This document shows positions 32,399-42,220 of a stretch of 64,000 bases of DNA, one piece after another. Under the pieces are notes generated by a model. The model was not told where the DNA came from, ran no database searches, and saw only the letters and a program-made list of their open reading frames with translations. Made by a program: the position numbers and the translations under genes. The stretch comes from Symsagittifera roscoffensis. Its lineage: Eukaryota; Xenacoelomorpha; Acoela; Convolutidae. The stretch covers positions 74,225,345-74,289,344 of the forward strand of contig NC_087065.1 of assembly GCF_963678635.1 (NCBI RefSeq). The letters are read 5' to 3'. Position 1 is the first letter of the stretch. Each line of letters begins with the position of its first letter.

Positions 32399-33461
32399 TC
32401 CAACACCACCTTCAACTACTCAAAATCCTCAAACATCTACACGAATTTCTTTTCAAGACAATCCATACACTTTTGAAGAACGGCACGCTTGTTTATCTGA
32501 ACCACTAGAACCAGTTCAACGACAAGCATCTCTAAGTGAACCAACAGATAATCTTTACCCAACACTTCCACAAGAACTAAGTAGAATACGAAACCTTAGT
32601 CAAAACCAAAACACAACAGAAATAAATAGACAAATTATACATCCTCGACGAAATAGAAATTTTCAAACTCCCCGAGTTCATTTTGATATACCTCAATCCC
32701 CATCACAAACCACTCCAGAAAACACCACTGGTATATTACCAGAAACCCCTACACTTCTTTCACAACGTAGCACCTCAAGCTTACCATCAGATTACTTAGG
32801 TTCAACACCAACATCTGAACAAATACGTGAAAATCCTTTTAACCCCCCAAACCAAACATCACGATTTCCATATTGGACTACACATTCATTCACACAAGGT
32901 GAACCAAATTTAGTCAATGACCCCATAGATATTTCTACGGATACAACAACATCCTCATCACTACCAGAAACATTATCACTACCATCAACACCATCAATAA
33001 GCCAATTTTCACCACTACCCTTTAACTTAAATTTTCCAAATAATCTCGACGCCAGATATCGAGAACAATCATCAATAAATATTCCTTTAAGATTAGATTG
33101 GAATACATTTACAGCACCTCCACCATTATTTGGACAACATCAAGAAAGTAACCGCCTTCATAACTGGGCACTTAATAGATTACAATATCGCCAAGATATT
33201 CACAACGATATCCGTGACCACAATATTCAAATACTCCAACAAAACAGTTTACAATTAAAGTTTGAAATCACAGTTAAATTAAACAATATTACACAACATC
33301 CCTACCCATTAAATCCACCTAACATAACAGCTCAATCACTACCACCACCGTTTATAACTACTGAAGTAATATACAAATACGACAGATATACCAAAAACAC
33401 AATTGGTTACATTACATTTTATAACCCATACTCAGGATTATCATACACATGTATATTCTAA
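32325..33461 (+). CDS. ORFm: 378-codon frame with no methionine codon, unknown protein
   Basis: Open from just after a TAA at 32322-32324 to the TAA at 33459-33461, with no ATG anywhere, so annotation by ATG would miss it. The N-terminal 250 or so residues are rich in Ser, Pro, Thr, Gln and Asn (for example STSSLPSDYLGSTPTSEQ); the last 120 look globular, with NWALNRLQYRQDIHNDIRDH and a Tyr-rich end. It must be reached by splicing, by +1 frameshifting from ORF b, or by non-AUG initiation. It ends 13 nt inside env. Copy A keeps the same frame apart from one inserted base. Homology unknown; a structural or regulatory role is a guess. Confidence 0.6.
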   Translation, partial: QFKNPSKIATQQSQNQSSPTSSQDNPTPPSTTQNPQTSTRISFQDNPYTFEERHACLSEPLEPVQRQASLSEPTDNLYPTLPQELSRIRNLSQNQNTTEINRQIIHPRRNRNFQTPRVHFDIPQSPSQTTPENTTGILPETPTLLSQRSTSSLPSDYLGSTPTSEQIRENPFNPPNQTSRFPYWTTHSFTQGEPNLVNDPIDISTDTTTSSSLPETLSLPSTPSISQFSPLPFNLNFPNNLDARYREQSSINIPLRLDWNTFTAPPPLFGQHQESNRLHNWALNRLQYRQDIHNDIRDHNIQILQQNSLQLKFEITVKLNNITQHPYPLNPPNITAQSLPPPFITTEVIYKYDRYTKNTIGYITFYNPYSGLSYTCIF

Positions 33462-36066
33462 AATTATTAATTTTTCTCCAACTCTTTTTTCTAGTAACCT
33501 CAAATCAAAACATAAACCCTTCCCCTCGTACAGGACCACAAGATTTATTAGTAACACATTACGATTGCGAAGAAAATGAACAAAAAACACTACATAAATA
33601 TGCAATAAATCAAGTATCACAATGTGAAACAGAACCACAAGCTATAGAAACCACAGATATCATAGCAACACTCTATTCAAAAGCCCGAGCAACAACAGTT
33701 ACAGGTTATAAATTCACAGCAACATTTTCCGAAAAGAAAGTACATTGTTCACAAGTCTCGAATGGAAACAAAAACCGACTTGACCATGAATCATTCTATC
33801 AAAGTAATATAGAACGTCTTTTACATCTCAATCCCGACGATTGTAAAAATGAATTACTTAGACTAAACATCACACAAAATAAAAACTCCCAAAGAAAATT
33901 AGTTAATTTTCAAGTTTTTTCCGACTCTGTACATCAATCACAACTTGAAAGACACCAAGGACATATAAAACTAGACGAAAAATACCCGTATAACGGCGCA
34001 CACGGACGATTAACCTATGACCTACATGATAAACATTGGATACCACACATTGGTATAAATGACCCATCAAACTGCAAACAGACACAAAAAATAAAGGATA
34101 CCAAGAAATAATGTTTTTCGATTGGAAAATACAACTCGAAAAAATACAACTCACACGAGATTTATCTGATAATACAATGATCTATCAAGGAATCCGACTA
34201 CCTTGTAAAAATGATCAAGGATATTGCGACCCTACAACAAGAACACAAGCAACAATTGTTTGGTTCCCCGAAGATACATGTACAACATTTCAAGTAGCAA
34301 AAATACACGCTCGTATGATAAAATTTCACGAAAAATATTTCATACAATCAATTCCTTATGAACAAGTCCATCCATCACGAAAACTAAGTTCCGATTTTAG
34401 AAACATAGACAATATAGAAAATAAATTGACACGTTTTCAAATATATCAAGAAACAGAACTTGCATGTAAATACAGGAATCCACTTCACAGAACACAATAC
34501 TCTGAAATATTAGTTGAATACGAAAAAGGATTCGACATGACCACTGGAAAAGTAAAAATCGACCCATATGCCACAGGTCATCCTCTAAACGAAGGAACAT
34601 CCTATATACCAGTTAATTTTGAAAAAAGCAACGGACAACCTGGTGGACATCTAAAACCTTATGACACCAGAAGCACACGCTTACAAGAATTATCACTAAT
34701 GAATACTACATATTTCGGTAATATCCACTATGATATTCATTTAGATATGAAACTAGATTATACAATTAGCCGAATTTTTCAAGAAATGTCACTCTCCGAA
34801 TTAGAAACACTACACCAACTATGCGAATTAGAACGAACACAAATATTACAATCACTTGCACTAGCAGTATTAAAAATACCCTACGCAGGATACTTATTAT
34901 CAGGAAATAGATCAAATTTTTTAGACTACGAAGGAAACATCTTATGGTTTTATACTTGTACCAAAAAAGTATCACCACTCTACGTTTTTGAAGATAAACG
35001 ATGTTATAAAAGAATCCCTATCTTTTATAAGAATAAAGTACATTTCGTGGATACACTTTCACGAAGAACCTATTTCTGGGATACCGCAGTCCCATGTGGA
35101 TCAGAAAATAGCCACAATGTAGTACAACTAAACCCTGATGAAAATAAATATTACCTTCTCACTCCATATCCCACATTAATGCAATCACTCAAAAAATTTT
35201 CACCAGAAAGCATTCGCGCTATCGCTCGAAACCCAAATATAGACTTACAATCAATAGGAATATACTCAAAATCAGATATTCAACATCACATTAGAACACA
35301 ACAATTCCAGGAATTATTAACACAAATGGACACAATACAAAGACAATCAATAGACCAAAACTTACGCAAACTTGCAGAAACCGCAGGATTTGCCGATATC
35401 TACACGCAAGACTATAGCGGATATTTTAAAGACATTAAAGATTATATATATCTAAACGGCGAAAAATACCGTCCCCAAGATATATCACCAATTAACATTT
35501 TTAGCTTCGTTACACTCAAAAATGAGATCATTGATTTTCTAGGATGGCCCTACTACATCTTAGAAAAATTGACTATTTTATACGCAATGTTTAACTTTAT
35601 TGGATTTCTTTTCTCACTCTTAAAAGGAATCTACAATACATGTGCTATACACACACAAGTAAACAGACAAGCAAGCGTAGCACGCATACTCTTTGCAGGA
35701 TTTTTTGGAATTTTTTCCACATCTATAAACAAAATTCTTTTAGACGCACAAATAAAAGAATATAACACAAAAATAACAACACGACAAAATACATACGACG
35801 AAGAACATAACAATGTCGACACACAGCCAACGGCACCACAACTACCACCCCTACCAAATAACCATCCACTATCCCTAGTCCCACGAAATTTTCGAAATTT
35901 AGCAATCACACATAATCCAAATTTTCGACTCAATACATCGCAAAGTCCCGTCCAACATATAATGACACATCAATCACAAGATGATAATACTTATGAACAA
36001 ATTATTGAACAGCCCCATACCACCGCTTTTCAATCTCAAAATAATAATTTTTTTAGCCCACGATGA
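33449..36066 (+). pseudogene. env: Envelope-type glycoprotein gene of copy B, one frameshift
   Basis: Same gene as 4408-7023. The first 209 or so codons are in frame, then one base is missing near 34079 (copy A has an extra G after TGCAAA), giving a 220-codon product; an ATG at 34111 restores the original frame and 651 codons follow to the TGA at 36064-36066. The position of the copy A stop is a normal Arg codon here (35062). Signal peptide, sequons and C-terminal hydrophobic segments are as in copy A. Between the copies most differences fall at third codon positions, for example throughout 33550-33660, which suggests selection on the protein before these copies were inserted. It ends in an ATGA overlap with ORFx. 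Class III, chuvirus-like ancestry is inferred from the central Cys-rich block only. Confidence 0.85.
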
Positions 36067-37862
36067 GCCGCCAACTTGGATCACTACACCGATCAAATTC
36101 CCATCCAACCAATCTTACCTCTTCAATCCCAATCATACCACTTTTTGCTTTTCCGCCACCCGATTTTCCATCTAGCAATGTAACATCAGGCATGAATTCC
36201 GACACTAACTCACATATTTCAGTTTTATACTCCATCTCACAGCTAAATAATCCGAATATTGAAACCCCCGATGAATTTGCCGACTCAGAACCGTCCCCAT
36301 CCAATAATTTTCATAACCCTTCTAATTTTTCTCAACCTCCTTTTCAACCCATATTGTCAAATAACCCTGACCCAATCACTCCCACACCCTCTTATGCTTC
36401 CCAAGTCACCCCAACCTACTCCTCATACCATTCTGACCAATCATCTCATTCTCCAGACACCCCCCGAATCTCCCCAGAATTAGATAATTTTATTACCCTC
36501 CAACAACAACCCTACCATCTTAACACCCCGACCATAAACCAAATCTCCTCCACTACAGATTCATCCAATCCCCCTACACCCTCTACAAATTATACTGAAT
36601 CATTAACACCATCATCCACATCCACTATATCTTCACTAAACACAAATAGAGCTTACCGCACTTTTAAAAGAAAATTCCCCAACCATCCTTTCCCAGCAAA
36701 ACCAGGAACAGCCCGTGAATACATCAACCACCCCCAGCATACTAACACTAAAGAATTTTTAGCTATCACTTTACCCTCGTTTCCACAATACACCTTAAAC
36801 ACCCCTCACGACGCTAACGAAACACGCAACTTTGTAGATGAATACGTTTTAATGCCCACTCTCTCTTGGACCTCATACTATCATTTCACTAACCCTCTTT
36901 GCTTACCCTTATCTAACACTCACATCGATATAGAGCGAAATAAGGACATGCTATATCAACTAACTACACCACTAACCGCTAGACAGTTTACTTACGTTGG
37001 ATATAAAAAATCACTAAAAATACACACTGCACCTAGAGCTAATGAATATACACTAGAATACTACGATCACAACATCATTAGAGCTAACCAAGATAAATTC
37101 CTAGACGACGATCGCTTCGCTAATCCACAAATCACCGAGAAATTTTTCATCAAGACACCATATGTATTTACACTAAACATCTTCGACCGAAAGTTTGATC
37201 ACATTATTTCAGAAGCACTAACAAACACACAGGCATACGAAAGTTTTAAAGAACGCTTCCAAATCTTTTCACTAACCTTTCATTTCCTTGCACCACACGA
37301 AAGAGATTTACACTGCTCACACGATATTATGTTGCGCACTAAACAAACACATACATATAGTTATTATCGCTTCATCCAAAATCACTTTGACCTCCACACA
37401 CCATCTAGACAACCACACCATCGTTTCCAATTCATCAACTCAAAATACACTTCACCGTATTTCCTAAATTTCACATATTGTATTAAAGACACTAACCTCC
37501 ATGGTATTCTTCGTAATTATGACCCCATAACCCAAATGTACATTTTCTGCCCCATCACCAAGACCTTCAACGCCGAAGAATCCCGACCCTTCCTTATCCC
37601 GCACGAGTTTGTACAGCCTATAGAAATCCCAATTTTAGAATTCATCCACAACACTAAATTTAACCACAAATTATATAACTTAATCCAAAACACACCTTAT
37701 GAGTTTGCAGTAGGCACTGAAGAACTAACCACTATTAAGGCACTTCAATTGCTTTGGCCACTGCTTCAAACTAAAAATATCATCCGCATTCTAGCTAAAC
37801 TACTCACAACTTCAGAACTAATTCACGACATCTTCCCCCACGGTTTTTTCCCCGACGACTAA
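36063..37862 (+). CDS. ORFx: 599-aa protein of unknown family
   Basis: Intact in this copy. ATG at 36063 overlaps the env TGA as ATGA. Residues 1-200 are low complexity, rich in Ser, Pro, Thr and Asn (PRISPELDNF, LTPSSTSTISS). Around 200-220 comes a basic patch (RAYRTFKRKF), and 240-599 looks globular with many aromatic residues and His (FHFLAPHERDLHCSHD, QPHHRFQFINSKYTSP) and a hydrophobic C-terminus ending HGFFPDD. No signal peptide or clear membrane segment. The C-terminal part is nearly unchanged in copy A. No known retroviral or retrotransposon protein is recognised. The layout (disordered Ser/Pro half, folded half) parallels ORFm, so the two might be related or act together; this is speculation. 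Confidence 0.75.
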   Translation: MSRQLGSLHRSNSHPTNLTSSIPIIPLFAFPPPDFPSSNVTSGMNSDTNSHISVLYSISQLNNPNIETPDEFADSEPSPSNNFHNPSNFSQPPFQPILSNNPDPITPTPSYASQVTPTYSSYHSDQSSHSPDTPRISPELDNFITLQQQPYHLNTPTINQISSTTDSSNPPTPSTNYTESLTPSSTSTISSLNTNRAYRTFKRKFPNHPFPAKPGTAREYINHPQHTNTKEFLAITLPSFPQYTLNTPHDANETRNFVDEYVLMPTLSWTSYYHFTNPLCLPLSNTHIDIERNKDMLYQLTTPLTARQFTYVGYKKSLKIHTAPRANEYTLEYYDHNIIRANQDKFLDDDRFANPQITEKFFIKTPYVFTLNIFDRKFDHIISEALTNTQAYESFKERFQIFSLTFHFLAPHERDLHCSHDIMLRTKQTHTYSYYRFIQNHFDLHTPSRQPHHRFQFINSKYTSPYFLNFTYCIKDTNLHGILRNYDPITQMYIFCPITKTFNAEESRPFLIPHEFVQPIEIPILEFIHNTKFNHKLYNLIQNTPYEFAVGTEELTTIKALQLLWPLLQTKNIIRILAKLLTTSELIHDIFPHGFFPDD

Positions 37863-37865
37863 CAG

Positions 37866-37945
37866 GTAAGTATGAATTAAGTAAATATTACTAACTAATT
37901 AAAATATTGAAAAAACTCACCATTCTTTATTCATGTTTTCTTTAG
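37866..37945 (+). other. Conserved 80-nt intron after the ORFx stop (copy B)
   Basis: CAG|GTAAGTATG donor, TACTAAC branch point (exact consensus) and TTTCTTTAG acceptor. Same position and signals as 8832-8907, 3 nt after the ORFx stop. Confidence 0.72.
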
Positions 37946-37956
37946 ATTTTTAGCCT

Positions 37957-38156
37957 NNNNNNNNNNNNNNNNNNNNNNNNNNNNNNNNNNNNNNNNNNNN
38001 NNNNNNNNNNNNNNNNNNNNNNNNNNNNNNNNNNNNNNNNNNNNNNNNNNNNNNNNNNNNNNNNNNNNNNNNNNNNNNNNNNNNNNNNNNNNNNNNNNNN
38101 NNNNNNNNNNNNNNNNNNNNNNNNNNNNNNNNNNNNNNNNNNNNNNNNNNNNNNNN
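37957..38156. other. Assembly gap, 200 N
   Basis: Round-number gap inside copy B. By copy A, about 1.9 kb of element including the 3' LTR is missing. The sequence after the gap does not match the expected right flank of the insertion. Confidence 0.99.
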
Positions 38157-38422
38157 TTATGTGCTACTTCCACAGCAACCGGCGTCCTTGTTAAATTTAA
38201 AAATTAAACTCAGAATAACAAACACTCTTTTTGAAATAAAGGAAAATAGTTACCGAGGGTCAGGTTTTTTAATCGTTCTAAGAAATCAAATGGGAATTAA
38301 GCGCTAAGCTAAATAATTTTTTTTTTCGAGTGAGCAGCTTGTAAGTGAATATTGGAGATAAAGCCGCACAAGTTGGATAATCTACCCAATGTTAGTTCTA
38401 TCGAGTCACTGCTTTTTTTCAG

Positions 38423-38510
38423 CGGATAACCTTAAAGTGCATATCGGAGATTATGCCATCCCGTTGGAAACACAAGTAATTTCGGTGGTACAGAAGTTCA
38501 TTCCCAAACA
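38423..38510 (+). CDS. Serine protease-like gene, exon (substrate-side strand before catalytic Asp)
   Basis: Bounded by TTTTTTTCAG and |GTGAGTAC, both good splice sites. The open phase reads DNLKVHIGDYAIPLETQ then VISVVQKFIPK, the typical chymotrypsin-family region between catalytic His and Asp (L-V-x-G-D...V-I-P-x). The exon ends two bases into a codon; the next exon at 41126 supplies the third base and continues in frame. Exons with the signal peptide and the His motif should lie upstream, in or beyond the gap. Confidence 0.7.
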
Positions 38511-39150
38511 GTGAGTACATATCCTTTCCATTTACATTATACAGACAGTCATTTCGATAAATTTTAGTATAAATCAGCAGTTTAATGTTTGATATAACGC
38601 TGTTGCAGTGTTAACAAAAGTTTTAAATCAAATGACTGCCATTTTTTGGCCCATATCTCGTTTGAAATCTTTTAAATATATGCGAAGAAATTTTTCGAAT
38701 CACCCTTCTTCCATAATGAATGTTAAACAAGGACGTTTGTTTCGGCTTCTGAAAAAAAGTAGCCAAATATGTGTGGTTGTGGTATTTTTTTTAATTCAAA
38801 CCATATCCAGCTATTTAAATAATAATTTGCAACAAAAGTTGTATGCCTCAATAAAAACATGAACATAATTCACAAGCGTGTGGGAGATGATTAAAAAAAA
38901 TCTACAAAAATTTCAACTTTTTTCATTTTTTTTACAGCAAACTTTATTTCAAAAGCCTTAAAAGGCAGTCGGATTTTTCAGGACTTCTCCTTTATATGAG
39001 CAATCATGTCTAATTTTGTCAAGTATTTTCAAAATTTGTGTTATTTCAAAATTTTGAAAAGATGTTTCAAAATTTTAATCTTTCTTTAAATGCAAAGTCC
39101 TTCCATTCGGTTGCAGATACAAGTGCAGATTTTTTTGAAACCTCCAGATT
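38511..39150. other. Intronic AT-rich DNA
   Basis: Nothing recognised; 38157-38422 upstream of the exon is likewise featureless AT-rich sequence. Confidence 0.5.
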
Positions 39151-40100
39151 CCAAACTCCATGAAAATGAACAAAAATTGAAAGGGCTAAGAAAATGAAAT
39201 AAAAATGTTTTCAGTGCTGTGACTGAACAAGAAATTTCAATAATTGTTAAGAATTTGTTTGATAAGGAACTAAATGGTCATGATGGTTTGAGCAATGAAA
39301 TGATAAAACTGAGTAAGCCAGTCATAAAGTTTTACTTGACCTCAGTTCTTGTAAAATGCATAGTAAAAGTTTTTTTGTTTCCGTAGGCATGTAAAATTGC
39401 AAAGATAGTTTCTCTTCACAAATCTGGTAATGCAGACTACCCTAATAATTACAGAACGATTAGTTTATTAACCAGCTTCAGGAAATTTTTTGAAAAAGTG
39501 ATCATCGATAGAATGACCAACTTCATCAACCATCACAAACTTTTAATACCCGAATAGTGAACAGGTTGGTTTCAGAAAAAAATTTCATGTGCTTTTTTTG
39601 AAAAACAAAGTTTTTTAAAGAAACAATAATAGAAAAGTTTAGCGGGCGCTTTTAATTGATTTAAAAAAAGTTTTTGATGCAGTCGATCACTCGAATCTAT
39701 TTAGAAAACTTGAATACATGGGGCTTAGAGAAATAATCTAAAACTTGCTGGAAAGACTTCTTTCCAGTGGATTGTAATATAGTGAAATCTGGAACAAGTT
39801 TTTTTTGAATATAGTGAGCCACATGTATCAGTGTTAGAGCTATTTGTTTTTAGGCGCTGAATTTCGCTGCCGATGGTTTAATAGTTTTTGTGACCGTAAG
39901 TTGGAAAACCAAGAAAATTTTGCAGACAATACTGAAGGCAATATATGAGTGGTGTGCGCATAAAAAGCTAAAATTTAGCTCATTGAAACCAAAACTGAAG
40001 GGGTTTGGTAAGAAAAATAGCTGAAAGTTCTGTGGCATTTTGTGGTGAAGTTTTAGGACATACTGAGACTTTTAATCATCTAAAAAGTTTAATAGACATG
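39150..40100 (+). pseudogene. LINE reverse transcriptase remnant in a protease intron
   Basis: Pieces of a non-LTR RT in order on the plus strand: TEQEISIIVKNL and NGHDGLSNEMIKL (39220-39310), KIAKIVSLHKSGNADYPNNY then TISLLTSFRKFFEKV (39395-39500), LLIDLKKVFDAVDHSN (near 39650-39700, the FD.VDH catalytic Asp motif), MGLREII, then ADGLIV where the second catalytic motif is expected (near 39868). Stops and shifts throughout. A different subfamily from the LINE at 13.3 and 55 kb. Confidence 0.8.
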
Positions 40101-41125
40101 TGTTAAAGGCATGTGTTAAACTAGAACGGATTGGCAGGTCGGTCACGACCTTGATAGACAAAGGCGAGTTTAGCACAGACAGCTAGCACAATAGTAATAA
40201 CATAATGATCTCTAAACTACGCCGTACCACAGGATCATATCGACAAACTTTGCAAAAAATTAGCCAAATTCAATAGAGTAACAAGGTACCGGGGCCGATA
40301 TAATTTTTTCATAAAAAAATTGCCTAATACAGTTTTAAAAAATTTATGCAACGTCATTAAACTCAAGTCGTCCGATTGCGTATGCTTTTACGTCAAAAAT
40401 TAACTAAGTTAAACTCTTCTCGCACAGAAAAAAAAGTGTTACGAACCAAATTTTTTATAAGAAAATTGATCATTCAGCAAAGTTTAGATGATCACAAAAT
40501 TGATACTGTTTTTGATTTTTTCCTTAGCCAAATTTTTACAGAACTGTTTGACGAGCTGGGAAAAAAATCTCCTGACCGTTTGAAAGATGTTGACTCAAGA
40601 ACTGGTCGTCGCTCAACATGGTGAAAGACCGAAGATATTTCGCCGGTAAAACCAACACAGTCATAAAAAAAAGGCGAATGCTGTATCTGATAAGCCAATA
40701 GATGGTAAAATAGTGCTCAGAAAAGCAATTTAATCCAAAAAAATGTAATGAAAAGGACTGATTTTAAGATTTTTTTTTGCAAACTTCAATATTGTAATTA
40801 TACTTTTAGAGATAATTGGAAATTCTATGATCTGTTGTTTTTCTAATTACTTTAAAGTTTTCGCACATTTTTCCCTATTTAAAGGGAACCGGCATGGAGT
40901 GCTACTAGATAGGCATATCTGCTTGTATAGTATCCCTGACTCAGTGAGTATTTTATTAGTTTGTAATTTGTTTCTGCGGCTGAAGTCAAGTTCAAATTCA
41001 AAGGTTATCGAACATACGATCAGGCGTTCTGAGGGAACACCATTCATAAAAAGCTTTATGAATTTTAAAAAGTATGTTTTCATCAAAATTTCCCCAAAGT
41101 ATATCAGAATTTTGATCTTTTCCAG
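40101..41125. other. Intronic DNA, no gene seen
   Basis: 40376-40624 and 40827-41125 have open frames, but neither reads like a known protein before the exon at 41126. TTTTCCAG immediately precedes that exon. Confidence 0.5.
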
Positions 41126-41300
41126 ATTTCGTGCAAACATCCGACCATGCCCCCACGACATTTCTCTGCTGCAACTAGCCTCCCCCGTTCCATCCGAACA
41201 TAGCGCGCAGTTTCTGCCACCCTGTGAAGACAAGGCGCCAATTGGGGTTGTTCTTGGTGCTTCAGGCATGGGGACTACATCTATATTACACAAAACACAG
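41126..41300 (+). CDS. Serine protease-like gene, catalytic-Asp exon
   Basis: Acceptor TCTTTTCCAG. The first base completes the codon left by the exon at 38423. Then FRANIRPCPHDISLLQLASP, where DISLLQL is the catalytic Asp motif of chymotrypsin-family proteases, and GVVLGASGMGTTS, the usual SGWG region with Met for Trp. The frame is uninterrupted to CAG at 41298-41300, but the following bases are GAATCC, not GT, so the donor is missing or displaced. Together with the changed Ser motif downstream this suggests decay or a non-catalytic homologue. Confidence 0.75.
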
Positions 41301-41880
41301 GAATCCACTTTTTCTATATCTTAAACAATAGAAACTGTTTTTTTTTAGAAAAGTAAATGAAAACTTTGAGATGAGACTACGGATGATTTGCTTTATGGAG
41401 AACGAAAATGATTTATTTTTGTTTCAAGGTATAAATGTTTGCAAATATTTATTTCATATATTGACAACGAATAGGGAGGATCTTTCCATGCGATAAATAT
41501 AAAAATATATTTTTTTTCAACAATCAAATTTAAAACAAATTGATCCACAGATAACCAAAAGTTGCTTATTGTTTTTAAGCGGGCCTTTGTTGAGTAACTT
41601 GAGCTTTTCAAAATTTTGTCTTTTAAAATTTTTTCATTTCACTTCACTTAAGGTGAAAACATTTCTGGGCATATTTCAAGTGATTTTAAAGATTTCTTGG
41701 GTTGCTAATATTTAAAAAATGGGTTCTTTTCATGTTTATCTGACCCTTTGCTAGCAAAATTATAAAGAGTCGGCATAGTTAGATTTAGTTTTATGGGTGA
41801 GAAAAATGGATTTAACTCCAAAAAATCAGCGGAAAAACAAATGAAAAAATGCTATAAAAAAACGTGTAGTCTTATGACGA
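41301..41880. other. Intronic DNA, no gene seen
   Basis: AT-rich; long T runs; nothing recognised. Confidence 0.5.
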
Positions 41881-42039
41881 CGGTTACGTAGCAGTATTTA
41901 GACAACCACGTGTTCAGACACTGTTTTAACCAATCAGAATCGAGACAAAGAAAGATATGAAATTCATTTCTTCATTGTCTCGATTCTGATTGGTTAATAC
42001 AATGTCTGAATACGCGGTTGTCCAAATAGAGACCGGACT
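41881..42039. mobile_element. MITE with 9-10 bp target-site duplication
   Basis: Two inverted arms of about 65 bp (GACAACC, TTCAGACA, ACCAATCAGAATCGAGACAA and its complement) around a 28-nt loop. CTTATGACGA stands immediately before (41871-41880) and after (42040-42049), a direct repeat as made by insertion. A 9-bp duplication is typical of Mutator-like transposases; the class is inferred from this length only. No coding capacity. Confidence 0.8.
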
Positions 42040-42220
42040 CTTATGACGATGAAGTCAAAACAAACTAAAATATCTAAGACTTATCCTATTATGCTCCCCG
42101 GCTAATTTTACACAACAAAATAAAAGGAATAAATATTAGATGTGGTTCTAAGTCTTATTTAGAACCACCGTTAAGCAGACCCAGCAAGTCTATAATCGGA
42201 AGAGCCCAGCAAACTTAAAA

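Larger units (their letters stand above)
20979..37956 (+). mobile_element. Copy B: near-complete giant Ty3/gypsy-type env-bearing LTR retroelement
   Basis: 16,978 bp from the 5' LTR to the assembly gap; the missing end corresponds to 8919-10829 of copy A, giving a whole length near 18.9 kb. Gene order: LTR, primer site, leader, ORF1, gag-pol, ORF a, ORF b, ORFm, env, ORFx, intron. Gag-pol has one stop near its end and env one frameshift; ORF1, ORF a, ORF b, ORFm and ORFx are open. The insertion site is intron 1 of the short exon at 20655, shown by the empty site at 63562-63572. The expected right flank (ATCAAGAAACATC) is not seen after the gap. Confidence 0.95.

Noticed and set aside
40847-41308. 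153-codon minus-strand frame
   Set aside because: Overlaps the protease exon on the other strand, whose DISLLQL motif and splice phase are convincing.
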